Source: Kyrpidia tusciae DSM 2912 (GTDB lineage Bacteria; Bacillota; Bacilli; Kyrpidiales; Kyrpidiaceae). Taken from it: DNA of 64,000 bases. The position numbers and the translations under genes were made by a program. Position 1 is the stretch's first letter. Each line of letters begins with the position of its first letter. The stretch spans positions 62,001 through 126,000 of the forward strand of contig NC_014098.1 of assembly GCF_000092905.1 (NCBI RefSeq), given 5' to 3'. The notes under the pieces were generated by a model. The model made no database searches. It was not told where the DNA came from and saw only the letters and a list, made by a program, of their open reading frames with translations. Positions 9,519-17,868 of this stretch are shown piece by piece.

Positions 9519-10425
9519 CCGCTTGGCCGGCGCTCTTTTTGTCACTCTTCTTGCGATCCTGGCTCTGGCGGGTTGCGGAAGTTCGGATGTGGTGGCCACT
9601 TTCGACGGGGGCCAGGTGCACCGGGCGGAGTTGGACAAACAGTTCAAGCTCCAGAGGTTGTTGATTGCGCCTCAGTATCCGGATACTCCGCAAAACCGCC
9701 TGGAAGTGTTGCAGCAGTACATTGTGATGCATGACATCCTGGATCAAAAGGCCAAGCAGGAGGGCATCACCGTCAGCGATAAGGAGCTGGCGGACACCGT
9801 GGCCCAGTATCGGCAACAGTTGATCCAGTACGTGTACGGCAATGCTGACGCTCTTAATAAAAAAATGGCAGAATTGGGATTGCAAGACAACGACCTTCAG
9901 GCGTTGGCAAGGGACGACATATTGGCTCAAAAATATTTCGCGAAACACCTTTCGGTTTCAGACGAGGAAATTCAGGCCTACTATAAGGATCACCCGGCGG
10001 ATTACACGATCGCGAAAGTTGCCCATATCCTCGTTAAAACCAAGCAGGAGGCCGAGCAAGTCGAAGCCCGCATTCTCAAGGGAGAGTCCTTCGCCCAAAT
10101 CGCGAAAGAGGTTTCTCTCGACCCCTCCAAGGATCAAGGGGGCGAACTTCCGGAAGGCCCCCTGTCCCAGTGGGTGGGCCCGTTTCAGGATGCCGCTATG
10201 AAGCTGCCCATAGGGCAGATCAGCGATCCCGTACAAACTCAATTCGGCTGGCATATTCTTCGGGTGGACAGTCGCAGGGTGGAACCGCTGAGTCAGGTGA
10301 AGGATCAGGTCAAGAATAAAGTCATGCAGATGAAGGAACAGCAGTGGTTCAACCAAGCGAAACAGGATGCGCACATCACCCTTGAAGACTCGGCCCTGAA
10401 GCAGGCGGCCGCCGGGGGGCCCTGA
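9508..10425 (+). CDS. Lipoprotein peptidyl-prolyl cis-trans isomerase (SurA/PrsA-like)
   Basis: Extracytoplasmic foldase. The N-terminus has a lipoprotein signal with lipobox LALAGC, so it should be anchored outside the membrane. A SurA-type N-terminal chaperone domain (about 35-165) precedes a parvulin rotamase domain (about 168-255: AHILVKTKQEAEQV, FAQIAKEVSLDPSKDQGGELP, FGWHILRV). 305 aa. The ATG at 9508 lies inside the mfd end, with AGGAGG at 9493-9498, implying coupling to mfd. This position between mfd and spoVT is empty in B. subtilis, whose PrsA is elsewhere. Confidence 0.9.
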   Translation: MSYSRLAGALFVTLLAILALAGCGSSDVVATFDGGQVHRAELDKQFKLQRLLIAPQYPDTPQNRLEVLQQYIVMHDILDQKAKQEGITVSDKELADTVAQYRQQLIQYVYGNADALNKKMAELGLQDNDLQALARDDILAQKYFAKHLSVSDEEIQAYYKDHPADYTIAKVAHILVKTKQEAEQVEARILKGESFAQIAKEVSLDPSKDQGGELPEGPLSQWVGPFQDAAMKLPIGQISDPVQTQFGWHILRVDSRRVEPLSQVKDQVKNKVMQMKEQQWFNQAKQDAHITLEDSALKQAAAGGP

Positions 10426-10546
10426 GCGGCTCTCCCGGGCCGGAGCTGAGGAGGAGTCGATCACGCCCCAGCACCTCAACTCCCGGGGCGCGGGGGTGGT
10501 TACGGGCGGGTGTGCTGCCAGAAAGCGGTATTGTTAAAATCCCTTC

Positions 10547-10558
10547 GGGTGTACACCC
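10547..10558. promoter_or_regulatory. 12-bp perfect palindrome upstream of spoVT
   Basis: GGGTGTACACCC is a perfect dyad lying 92 bp before spoVT. Nothing ties it to a known regulator. It could be an operator, and SpoVT family proteins are DNA-binding autoregulators. The rest of the 224-bp gap shows no convincing sigma-G promoter. Confidence 0.3.
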
Positions 10559-10649
10559 TAATGTTGACGAACCATCCGTTTGTGGTCAGTCCTACCAGAG
10601 TCTCCGGTTTTAAAAGCTAACTCCACTACGCGACAAAGGGGGAACCACC

Positions 10650-11192
10650 GTGAAAGCTACGGGCATCGTTCGTCGCATTGATGACTTGGGCCGCGTCGTG
10701 ATCCCGAAGGAAATCCGTCGGACATTACGGATTCGCGAAGGCGATCCCCTCGAGATCTTTGTCGATCGAGACGGTGAAGTGATCTTGAAAAAGTACTCCC
10801 CCATAGGCGAGCTCGGGGATTTTGCGAAGGAATACGCGGATTCCCTGCATGAAAGCCTCGGGCACATCACCTTGATCTGCGACCGAGATGTGGTCATTGC
10901 CGTGGCGGGTGCGCCGAAAAAGGATTTTCTCGACAAGCCGGTGGGTGCCGATGTTGAACGCGCGGTGGAGGACAGGAGAACGGTTGTGGACGCCGAGTCG
11001 GGGCAATGGTCCATTCTGCGGGACGAGCCTGACACGTACTCTTCCCGGGTCATTGCGCCGATCATCGCTGCGGGCGATCCCATTGGGGCGGTGGTCCTCC
11101 TCTCCAAGAATGAACAGGTCCATATGGGTGAACTGGAAAAGAAAATGGCCGAAACGGCCGCCGCATTCCTCGGGAAACAGATGGAACAATAA
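10650..11192 (+). CDS. spoVT: Stage V sporulation protein T (AbrB-type regulator)
   Basis: Forespore transcription factor that tunes the sigma-G regulon. The N-terminal AbrB swapped-hairpin DNA-binding domain is highly conserved (MKATGIVRRIDDLGRVVIPK), followed by a GAF-like domain (about 60-178). 180 aa, essentially identical in length to the Bacillus protein. The GTG start at 10650 is preceded by AAAGGGGGAA. In Bacillus the next gene is a SpoVB-like flippase; here an IS element separates them. Confidence 0.97.
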   Translation: MKATGIVRRIDDLGRVVIPKEIRRTLRIREGDPLEIFVDRDGEVILKKYSPIGELGDFAKEYADSLHESLGHITLICDRDVVIAVAGAPKKDFLDKPVGADVERAVEDRRTVVDAESGQWSILRDEPDTYSSRVIAPIIAAGDPIGAVVLLSKNEQVHMGELEKKMAETAAAFLGKQMEQ

Positions 11193-11217
11193 ATTTTGCG
11201 TTTTTCAGGGAGTGGTG

Positions 11218-11247
11218 GGCTCGGCTTTTTTTACCCCGAGCCTTTTT
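11218..11247 (+). terminator. Terminator spanning the left IS junction
   Basis: A perfect 7-bp stem GGCTCGG/CCGAGCC (11218-11224 with 11236-11242) is followed by TTTTT. The right arm is formed from the target duplication plus the IS inverted repeat, so the hairpin exists only because of the insertion. Confidence 0.6.
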
Positions 11248-11252
11248 CGATG
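11238..11252 (+). repeat. Left terminal inverted repeat
   Basis: 15 bp, identical to the reverse complement of 12920-12934; the outer flank ACCCC matches the flank at 12935-12939. Confidence 0.75.
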
Positions 11253-11382
11253 CTGAAAAGGCCAAGACAAAGAAGGGGCGAAGAGGAGGGGCCAGAAAAC
11301 TTTCCCCCAATGGGTCCCAGGAAAGACAGGGGTTTTGAGGGGAGTGGGAAGTGGGTTCGGGCAAATTCACCCCAAATCCAAT

Positions 11383-11448
11383 AAGACAGGTGAGTCCTCT
11401 TTTGTTAGAATGGTAGTTGGACAAATGATCCAACAAGGAGGACTCACC
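11383..11448 (+). promoter_or_regulatory. Transposase promoter and ribosome-site-sequestering inverted repeat
   Basis: AAGACA (11383-11388), 17 bp, TGTTAGAAT gives an extended -10 promoter with start expected near 11418. GGTGAGTCCTC (11389-11399) is perfectly complementary to GAGGACTCACC (11438-11448), which contains most of the AAGGAGG ribosome site of the transposase. The left arm lies upstream of the predicted start, so only read-through transcripts would fold the hairpin. An inner GTTGGA/TCCAAC stem extends it. Confidence 0.6.
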
Positions 11449-11450
11449 CT

Positions 11451-12752
11451 ATGGCGATTATACCACAACTCGAACTGTTTTCCTGGGAAGAGATCGAGCC
11501 GCTTGGAGACCTGGAACGCCTCCGGCTGGTTCTGGAACATCTGCCGGACGAAGCGCTCATGGCGCATCTGGAGAAATCGAGAGGTCATGGACGAGATGAC
11601 TACCCGGTACGGGCGATGTGGAACTCGATGTTGGCAGGAATCGTGTTTCAGCACCCGTCGATCGAGAGCTTACGTCGGGAACTGTCTCGAAACGGGCAGC
11701 TGCGGTCGATCTGTGGGTTGCGCGCAGTTCCCAGCGCAGCCGCTTACACCCGATTTCTCCGCAGCTTGATGGAGCACGGATCGTGGATCGAATCGATGTT
11801 CGACGAGCTGGTGAAGGCCCTGAGTGAGGAACTTCCGGAGTTCGGGCGTCGTTTGGCGATGGACAGTAAGGCAATCGCCTCGTGGGCGTCCCGTCCCTCG
11901 AAAGAAAAGAAGGAAGACGGACGGCGGGATCTGGATGCAGCATACGGGGTAAAAACCTATCGTGGGACCCGCGAGGACGGGAGTACATGGGAGAAAGTGG
12001 TCCGGTGGTTTGGCTACAAGCTCCACCTGGTGGTGGATGCTCAGCATGAATTGCCGGTGGCGTATACGGTGACCAAAGGGTCGCGCTCGGACGTCAAAGA
12101 AGGGCATGTCCTGCTGGATGAGATGGAGAAACGCCATCCGGAGATGTTGAAAAAGGCCGAGGTCCTGACGGCGGATCGGGGGTACGACGACTCGAAACTC
12201 CTGAGTCGCTGCTGGGATGAATATGGGATCAAGCCCGTGATCGACACGAGGCGGATGTGGAAAGACGGGGAGCAAACGCGGTTATTACCGGGACACACGA
12301 ATGTGGTGTATGACGAGGGGGGAGCGGTGTACTGTTACTGTCCAGAGACAGGGGCCCGGCAACAGATGAGCAATGGTGGGTTCGAGAAAGACCGGGGGAC
12401 GCTGAAAAAAGTATGTCCAGCCAAGGCGTACGGGATCACGTGTCAAGGGCGGGAACAGTGCCCCGTGGCCGGAGGGGTGCGGGTGGCGCTCGCGGTGGAC
12501 CGGCGGATCTTCACGCCGATTGCCCGGGAGAGCTACAAATGGGCGAAGGAATACCGGTACAGGACTGCGGTGGAACGGGTGAACAGTCGCTTGGACGTCT
12601 CGTTTGGGTTTGAACGGCACACCATTCGAGGGCTAAGGAAGATGCGGATACGTTGCGGTTTGGCGTTGTGCGTGATGCTGGCGATGGCATTGGGGAGGGT
12701 GCGGGAGAAGCAGCAAGAACGCATGAGGAGCTTGGTTCGAAGCGTGTCCTAA
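11451..12752 (+). CDS. IS1182/IS5-like DDE transposase
   Basis: 433 aa, intact. An N-terminal DUF772-like segment (PVRAMWNSMLAGIVFQHPSIESLRRELS) precedes an RNase-H-like DDE core. Candidate catalytic residues are D138 (AMDSKA), D242 (LTADRGYDD) and E375 (TAVERVNSRLD). A Cys-containing insertion (CYCPETGARQQ, VCPAKAYGITCQGREQCP) before the final Glu is typical of IS1182-type enzymes. The start is ATG 11451 behind AAGGAGG at 11435-11441, which lies in a hairpin arm. No frameshift or stop interrupts it, so the element could be active. Confidence 0.9.
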   Translation: MAIIPQLELFSWEEIEPLGDLERLRLVLEHLPDEALMAHLEKSRGHGRDDYPVRAMWNSMLAGIVFQHPSIESLRRELSRNGQLRSICGLRAVPSAAAYTRFLRSLMEHGSWIESMFDELVKALSEELPEFGRRLAMDSKAIASWASRPSKEKKEDGRRDLDAAYGVKTYRGTREDGSTWEKVVRWFGYKLHLVVDAQHELPVAYTVTKGSRSDVKEGHVLLDEMEKRHPEMLKKAEVLTADRGYDDSKLLSRCWDEYGIKPVIDTRRMWKDGEQTRLLPGHTNVVYDEGGAVYCYCPETGARQQMSNGGFEKDRGTLKKVCPAKAYGITCQGREQCPVAGGVRVALAVDRRIFTPIARESYKWAKEYRYRTAVERVNSRLDVSFGFERHTIRGLRKMRIRCGLALCVMLAMALGRVREKQQERMRSLVRSVS

Positions 12753-12919
12753 ACGGCACGCGATCGAAGAAGGTGGAGCTCCTGGGCCAGGTAACCAAGA
12801 ACCTGACCCCGGTTTCGCATGGCCTGAACCATCCAACCTGTGGATGATAAACCAGATAATGGACATACCGAACTCGCCACACCGATGGGATTCGTGCTGA
12901 AGGTTCGGGGAAAAGGGGA

Positions 12920-12934
12920 CATCGAAAAAGGCTC
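12920..12934 (-). repeat. Right terminal inverted repeat
   Basis: Perfect inverted copy of 11238-11252, followed by the ACCCC duplication at 12935-12939. Confidence 0.75.
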
Positions 12935-13000
12935 ACCCCTCGCACATATAGATCCACTCGTGACAGTCTGTTATGATGAGAACGGGCGGAGGGAAAGTGA

Positions 13001-14599
13001 ATGGCGAGGGGGAACCGATTTGTCCGGGGAGCCGCCGTTTTGGCTGGGGCCGGATTGGTCTCGAAAGTACTGGGGTCTGTGTACACCATTTTTTTACAAA
13101 ACATCATTGGGGATCGAGGACTCGGTCTGTACCAGATGGCATACCCGATTTATGCCACCCTCGTGATTCTCGCGACGGCCGGCCTGCCTGTGGCGGTCTC
13201 GAAGTTTGTGGCCGAACGGGCGGCGCAGGACGATGCGGCGGGGGCGTCTCGGGTATTCCGGGTCTCGGCGGCCATCATGGGAGCCATTGGTGCGGCCGGG
13301 TTTTGTTTGTTATTTTTCGGAGCCGAACGTTATGCGGCGTTCGTCGGCAATCCCGATGCCGCTTTGGCCCTACGGGCAGTGGCGCCCGCGATGCTCCTCG
13401 TTCCGGTGATGAGCGTGGCCAGGGGATATTTTCAAGGGTTTCAGGAGATGATGCCGACAGCGGTTTCCCAGGTGGCCGAGCAGACGGTTCGCGTGATCAC
13501 AATCATCGCCCTGTCCTGGTGGATGATGGTTCAGTGGCACTCGCCGGAGTGGGCGGCGGCGGGAGCGGCGTTCGGTGCCGTGACCGGGGCGTTGGCCGGT
13601 TGTGCCGTTCTCTGGGAGAATATGAGCCGTGGGCCAATGATTCGGCACCGGGGTTCCCGGGGTGACAGCCGACTCGACTCCGGCTGGGGCAAGGAAATGG
13701 TTCTCTATGCTTTACCCGTGAGCCTGGGGGCTTTGGCCGTTCCGCTGATCAATAATGTCGATGCGCTGACTGTGGTCAATTCTTTGAAAGCGGCCGGTTT
13801 GTCCAGCGGGGTGGCCACGGAGATGTTTGGGTGGCTCAGCGGACGGGCCTTTAAACTGATGATTTTGCCCGCCACTTTTGCCGGAGCTGTGGCCGTTGCC
13901 CTGTTGCCTTCCCTTACTTCCGCCATAACCCGGCGGGATCTCAAAGCGGCCAATCAACAGGTCGAACTGGGGTTGCGATTGACCATTTGGCTGTCCTTGC
14001 CGGCATCAATCGGCTTGATCTTGCTGGCCGCTCCGGTGGACCGGATGTTGTTTCGGGACACTTCGGGGCTTGCGGCGATTCAAATCACCTCGTTGGCCAT
14101 GGTGTTTAGCAGTCTTCAGGTCACGGCATCATCGATCCTTCAAAGTGTCGGACGTCCGTGGGCGCCGGTCTGGCACCTGGCTGTAGCGGTGGCTGCGAAA
14201 GGTATTTTAAACGTATTGTGGGTTCCGCGCTGGGGAATCGAGGGGGCAGCGGCGGCGACGGTGATGGCTTATGCCGTGGCTGCGCTGTTGAACATCGTGA
14301 CAGTGATGGCATCCACGGGCCTCGTTCTTCACGTTCGGCAACTCTTTTGGCGTCCCATTGTCGCATCGATCGGAATGGCCGCCGTGGTGGTGCTGGTGCT
14401 GCAAACCCTGGGCGGCGAAACGGGAGCGAGCCGGTGGGAATCCGCCGTGGTGGCCCTCAGCGCAGTGGTGTTGGGGGGAGTTGCTTATTTTGTCCTCCTG
14501 CTGATTGTGGGGGGGTTCAGCCGGGGGGAACTGGAGGCCCTGCCCTGCGTGGGTCCAGTGCTGGCTCGGGTGGGGACCCGATTCGGATGGTTGAAATGA
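13001..14599 (+). CDS. SpoVB/YabM-like MOP-family flippase
   Basis: Polytopic membrane protein of the MATE/polysaccharide-flippase superfamily, 532 aa with about 14 hydrophobic segments. The N-terminus (FVRGAAVLAGAGLVSKVLGSVYTIFLQNIIGDRGLGLYQMAYPIY) is characteristic of SpoVB/YabM proteins, proposed to move lipid-linked glycans across the membrane during spore cortex synthesis or in growing cells. The start is ATG 13001 with GGAGGG at 12988-12993. In Bacillus yabM follows spoVT directly; here the IS lies between. YabM rather than SpoVB is inferred from position. Confidence 0.88.
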   Translation: MARGNRFVRGAAVLAGAGLVSKVLGSVYTIFLQNIIGDRGLGLYQMAYPIYATLVILATAGLPVAVSKFVAERAAQDDAAGASRVFRVSAAIMGAIGAAGFCLLFFGAERYAAFVGNPDAALALRAVAPAMLLVPVMSVARGYFQGFQEMMPTAVSQVAEQTVRVITIIALSWWMMVQWHSPEWAAAGAAFGAVTGALAGCAVLWENMSRGPMIRHRGSRGDSRLDSGWGKEMVLYALPVSLGALAVPLINNVDALTVVNSLKAAGLSSGVATEMFGWLSGRAFKLMILPATFAGAVAVALLPSLTSAITRRDLKAANQQVELGLRLTIWLSLPASIGLILLAAPVDRMLFRDTSGLAAIQITSLAMVFSSLQVTASSILQSVGRPWAPVWHLAVAVAAKGILNVLWVPRWGIEGAAAATVMAYAVAALLNIVTVMASTGLVLHVRQLFWRPIVASIGMAAVVVLVLQTLGGETGASRWESAVVALSAVVLGGVAYFVLLLIVGGFSRGELEALPCVGPVLARVGTRFGWLK

Positions 14600-14623
14600 G
14601 AATGTCAAGGGGCGACACTGGGG

Positions 14624-15487
14624 ATGAACGAGCAACACACAAAAACGCAAAGCTCCCTCGATGCGGGACGGCGATTCGCGCATGTGGTGGAACTGGTGGC
14701 GCGGCTGCGGGGGCCGGGAGGTTGCCCTTGGGACCGGGCCCAGACGCATCTTTCCCTTCGCCCCTATGTGATCGAGGAAGCTTATGAATTGGCTGAAGCG
14801 CTGGATGAGCAGGATCCCAGGGCTTTATGTGAGGAACTCGGCGACTTGTTGTTACAAGTGCTCCTACATAGCGAAATCGGCCGGGAAGCGGGTACCTTTG
14901 ATGTCTCAGACTGTATCGATAGCTTGTCCGCGAAGCTGATTCGCCGTCACCCCCACGTCTTCGGCGGCGAACGTGTGGAAGACGCCGCCGGTGTCGAGCG
15001 GCGGTGGGCACAGATCAAAGCCCAGGAACGGAACCGAGCCGTCCAGGAAGGGGAGGAAGGGGGAGCGGGTGGCTGGCTGGAGGGGATCTCTCTTGCCCGA
15101 CCCGCTGTCCAAGTGGCCTATCGGTTAGGAAAGCGGGCGGCGGAGGTGGGATTCGATTGGGAAAACCCCCGGCTGGTAATGGAAAAGGTGCGGGAGGAAC
15201 TCCAGGAGGTGGCCGATGCCCTTCAGGAACAGGAGGGCCCGGACGGGGGAGCCGCGTTCTCGGAGGCCGTGGCGGAAGAAGTGGGTGACTTACTGTTCGC
15301 GGTGGTCAACCTGGCCCGTTTGGCCGGTGTTGACCCCGAAGCAGCCCTCGCCGGGGCGAATCGCAAATTCATCCGGCGGTTCGGTTACATGGAGTCGGAG
15401 TTGAAAAAGCGCGGCATCCCCCTGGAAAATGCCTCCTTGGACGAAATGGAAGCCTTGTGGCAGTCGGCAAAGAAAGTTTGCCGATAG
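14624..15487 (+). CDS. mazG: Nucleoside triphosphate pyrophosphohydrolase MazG
   Basis: Hydrolyses (d)NTPs to monophosphates, a house-cleaning activity. Two tandem MazG domains: the first has GGCPWDRAQTHLSLRPYVIEEAYEL and EELGDLLLQVLLHSEI with the metal-binding Glu/Asp set; the second has VREELQEVADAL and EEVGDLLFAVVNLARL. 287 aa. The B. subtilis orthologue YabN (about 490 aa) carries an extra N-terminal tetrapyrrole-methylase-like domain that is absent here. The start is ATG 14624, 24 bp after the flippase gene, so they are probably one transcript. Confidence 0.93.
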   Translation: MNEQHTKTQSSLDAGRRFAHVVELVARLRGPGGCPWDRAQTHLSLRPYVIEEAYELAEALDEQDPRALCEELGDLLLQVLLHSEIGREAGTFDVSDCIDSLSAKLIRRHPHVFGGERVEDAAGVERRWAQIKAQERNRAVQEGEEGGAGGWLEGISLARPAVQVAYRLGKRAAEVGFDWENPRLVMEKVREELQEVADALQEQEGPDGGAAFSEAVAEEVGDLLFAVVNLARLAGVDPEAALAGANRKFIRRFGYMESELKKRGIPLENASLDEMEALWQSAKKVCR

Positions 15488-15577
15488 CGGATAAAATTCC
15501 TGGAATCGTGCAGGATTCCGTTCAGGAGCAAAGAAATATTTGTGTGAATCCAGGATGAGAAAGGGGTCATACAGGAC

Positions 15578-15850
15578 ATGAACAAGATGGAACTTATCGC
15601 CAAAGTGGCGGAACGCAGTGGTTTGAAAAAGAAAGAAGCCGAGGCCGCTGTCAACAGTGTTTTCGACGTCATCGGCGAGGCTCTTGCCGGGGGTGAAAAG
15701 GTGCAGTTGGTGGGATTTGGTACCTTTGAGCCCCGGCGGCGGGCGGCGCGGATCGGTCGCAACCCGCAGACTGGGGAAGAGATTTCGATTCCCGAGTCGG
15801 TGGTCCCGGCCTTCAAACCAGGAAATAAATTGAAAGAGGTCATGAAGTAA
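15578..15850 (+). CDS. hup: HU-family DNA-binding protein
   Basis: 90-residue nucleoid protein. The complete HU fold is visible: [22 protein letters not shown], the beta-arm region [29 protein letters not shown], and the C-terminal [14 protein letters not shown]. The ATG at 15578 is 20 bp downstream of GAAAGGGG. It lies 90 bp after mazG and directly before the RqcP gene, an arrangement seen in several Firmicutes though not in B. subtilis. Confidence 0.96.
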   Translation: MNKMELIAKVAERSGLKKKEAEAAVNSVFDVIGEALAGGEKVQLVGFGTFEPRRRAARIGRNPQTGEEISIPESVVPAFKPGNKLKEVMK

Positions 15851-15852
15851 GG

Positions 15853-16128
15853 GTGCGATTGGATAAATTCCTCAAAGTCTCCCGCCTGGTCAAGCGGCGC
15901 ACAGTGGCCAAAGAGTTATGCGACCAAGGGCGCGTACAGATTAATGGCCGGCCGGGCAAAGCGGGATCTGAGGTGAACGTGGGTGATGTACTCACGATCG
16001 CCTATGGCGGGAGGACGATGAAGGTGCGGGTGGTGGACCTGAGGGAACATGTACCCAAAGATGAAAGCAGCGCGTTGTTCACCGTGCTGGAAGACTGGCA
16101 GGCCCAGTCGGGTTCAGGGCCGGAGTGA
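15853..16128 (+). CDS. rqcP: S4-domain RNA-binding protein RqcP (YabO)
   Basis: A 91-residue S4 domain protein. The core (MRLDKFLKVSRLVKRRTVAKELCDQGRVQINGRPGKAG) matches YabO/RqcP, which binds obstructed 50S subunits and supports RqcH-dependent alanine tailing in ribosome quality control. GTG 15853 begins two bases after the hup stop, so translation is probably coupled. Length is normal (B. subtilis about 86 aa). Confidence 0.9.
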   Translation: MRLDKFLKVSRLVKRRTVAKELCDQGRVQINGRPGKAGSEVNVGDVLTIAYGGRTMKVRVVDLREHVPKDESSALFTVLEDWQAQSGSGPE

Positions 16129-16260
16129 CTCGCCTGCACGGTCCAAGGCCAAGGAGGATGGGGCGGGGCGCCGCGTCGCGGCGCCTTTGGTTTGCCCATC
16201 CCTCTGTCCGTTACACCCGGCGGTGGCAGCGGAAATCTGACGAAAAGGGCTGTACATCCA

Positions 16261-17706
16261 TTGAGCGGAATGCGAATCCTCAAGAATGCCGTCTATCTCT
16301 TCGCCAGCAATGTCCTGGTTCGATTGGTGGGGGCAGTGGCAGCGATTCTGGTGGCTCGCTACCTCGGAGCGAAGGATTACGGCATTCTGAGTGTAGCATT
16401 GGCATTTTCTGTAGTAACTGGATATTTCACGGACCTTGGATTATCTCACACTTTTATTCGGGATGGCACAAAGCCCGGTGCGGATCTGGGCCGCCTATTG
16501 GCGGGATTTTTCAAAATCCGGCTGTTGTTCGGCTTGGGCACGGCGGTGGTCTCGGTGGCGGTGGTGCAAAGCCTGTATCCCGATCCGGGAATGCGCCGTG
16601 TCTTGTACTGGGTGGTCATGCCGACGATTCTCGGAGCCGCCTTCCAGGGTGTGGGCGCCGTATATTTTCAAGCGGTGCAGAAAATGCAGTACACGGCGCT
16701 CATTCGCACGGTGGCGGGCCTGCTCTCCGCCGGTGCCCTGTTTCTCGGGATGGCTTTGGGTTGGCCTTTGGATTTTCTGGCCCCGATCTACGGTCTGGCG
16801 GCGGTGGCGGGGGGGCTTCTCAGTTTATGGCTGGTGGGTCGCAGAGTGTCTTTTTTTTCGGGCTGGGATCGGTCTCTTCTTCGGGGTCTGGGATCTTTCA
16901 CCCTTGGGGGGCTGGTGATCATGCTCCTGAACCAGATGGGCCCCCTGGTTTTAGAGCGGGTGACCGATCTGGTCGCCGTGGGGTATTTTGCCGCAGCCTT
17001 TCGCATTCCCTCGGTGTTGTACCAGATCCCCGGGGTATTGGCGGAGGCCTATTATCCCCAACTGTTTGCCCACGGGAATCGACGAGATGAAGATGCGCAC
17101 CTCCGCCTTAACGTTCTGGAATTGAAAATGATGAGTGCTCTTGGGGTGATGATGGCATTGCCTTTTTTGCTTTACCCGGCCTGGTGGATACACCTGTTGT
17201 TTGGGCCGCGGTGGGCAGACGCGGCTTCGGCGCTGTCCATACTTTCCTGGATGGTCTTTATGCAATCCATCAATTACCCCTTGGCGGATGCTTTGACGAC
17301 GAAAGGAATGCAATCCCGAAGGACAGCGGTGCTCGTCGCCGTCCTGGTCGTCGGTGTGGGGGCCTATGCGGTGCTCGGGGCGCGTTGGGGGAGCACGGGG
17401 GGGGCCTTGGCAGCTTTGGTCGTCGAATGTCTGTCGATGATCGGGTATGTACTGATGAACCCCACAGGTTGGCGTCTTCTCCTGCAAGGCGCAGTGAGGA
17501 ACGCGGCGGTGGCGGCGGCTGCCGTGTTTCTAGGGTTCCTCTGGGTACGCGATTGGTCTCCTTTTGTTGGTATTCCTGTCCTTGAAATGGGGGCGGGATT
17601 GGCCATAGTAGCCATGGATTCAGACATTCGGCGGCGGCTGCGGGAAATGTGGGAAAAGGTTCAGGAGAGGATTCGTGGGGTCAGGCGGGAGAGAGGGGGG
17701 CCTTGA
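16261..17706 (+). CDS. Polysaccharide flippase (Wzx-like)
   Basis: Polytopic membrane protein of the polysaccharide-export flippase family. The N-terminus MRILKNAVYLFASNVLVRLVGAVAAILVARYLGAKDYG is typical, and about 12 hydrophobic segments follow, ending in a basic tail. Probably moves an undecaprenyl-linked oligosaccharide outward. The start is uncertain: TTG 16261 has AAAAGGG at 16243-16249 at acceptable spacing, while ATG 16270 starts at the conserved residue. With the ligase-like gene downstream it forms an insertion between yabO and yabP relative to Bacillus. Confidence 0.85.
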   Translation: MSGMRILKNAVYLFASNVLVRLVGAVAAILVARYLGAKDYGILSVALAFSVVTGYFTDLGLSHTFIRDGTKPGADLGRLLAGFFKIRLLFGLGTAVVSVAVVQSLYPDPGMRRVLYWVVMPTILGAAFQGVGAVYFQAVQKMQYTALIRTVAGLLSAGALFLGMALGWPLDFLAPIYGLAAVAGGLLSLWLVGRRVSFFSGWDRSLLRGLGSFTLGGLVIMLLNQMGPLVLERVTDLVAVGYFAAAFRIPSVLYQIPGVLAEAYYPQLFAHGNRRDEDAHLRLNVLELKMMSALGVMMALPFLLYPAWWIHLLFGPRWADAASALSILSWMVFMQSINYPLADALTTKGMQSRRTAVLVAVLVVGVGAYAVLGARWGSTGGALAALVVECLSMIGYVLMNPTGWRLLLQGAVRNAAVAAAAVFLGFLWVRDWSPFVGIPVLEMGAGLAIVAMDSDIRRRLREMWEKVQERIRGVRRERGGP

Positions 17707-17780
17707 ATTTCAAAGTGGAAAACCTTCGGATTCAGGTGGAGGCGGCGATTTCTCGAAAGAGCTTGGCGGGAGTGTCAGAT

Positions 17781-17817
17781 GGCCTCTCTTTCCAAAGAGG
17801 CCGTCTTTCGATAGAAT
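17781..17817 (+). promoter_or_regulatory. Hairpin and possible promoter before the ligase-like gene
   Basis: A 7-bp stem GGCCTCT/AGAGGCC (17781-17787 with 17796-17802) is followed by GTCTTTC, a weak terminator. TTTCCA (17789-17794) and TAGAAT (17812-17817), spaced 17 bp, could be a sigma-A promoter. The overlap makes both calls tentative. Confidence 0.35.
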
Positions 17818-17868
17818 GGAACCCGGCACAGGGCCGGCAAGGGACGGGCAACTAAGGAGATGATCGAT

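Larger units (their letters stand above)
11238..12934 (+). mobile_element. IS element (IS1182/IS5-like), complete, 1697 bp
   Basis: Ends are defined by a 15-bp perfect inverted repeat, GAGCCTTTTTCGATG at 11238-11252 and its reverse complement at 12920-12934. These are flanked by a 5-bp direct repeat ACCCC (11233-11237 and 12935-12939) that looks like the target duplication. It contains one intact transposase gene with a structured leader. The 167 bp after the transposase hold no further gene. The insertion splits spoVT from the SpoVB-like gene. Family assignment is by transposase architecture only. Confidence 0.75.

Noticed and set aside
16125-17090. 321-codon plus-strand ORF overlapping the Wzx-like flippase
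   Set aside because: Gly/Ser-rich out-of-frame translation; the flippase frame has a continuous membrane protein with family N-terminus.
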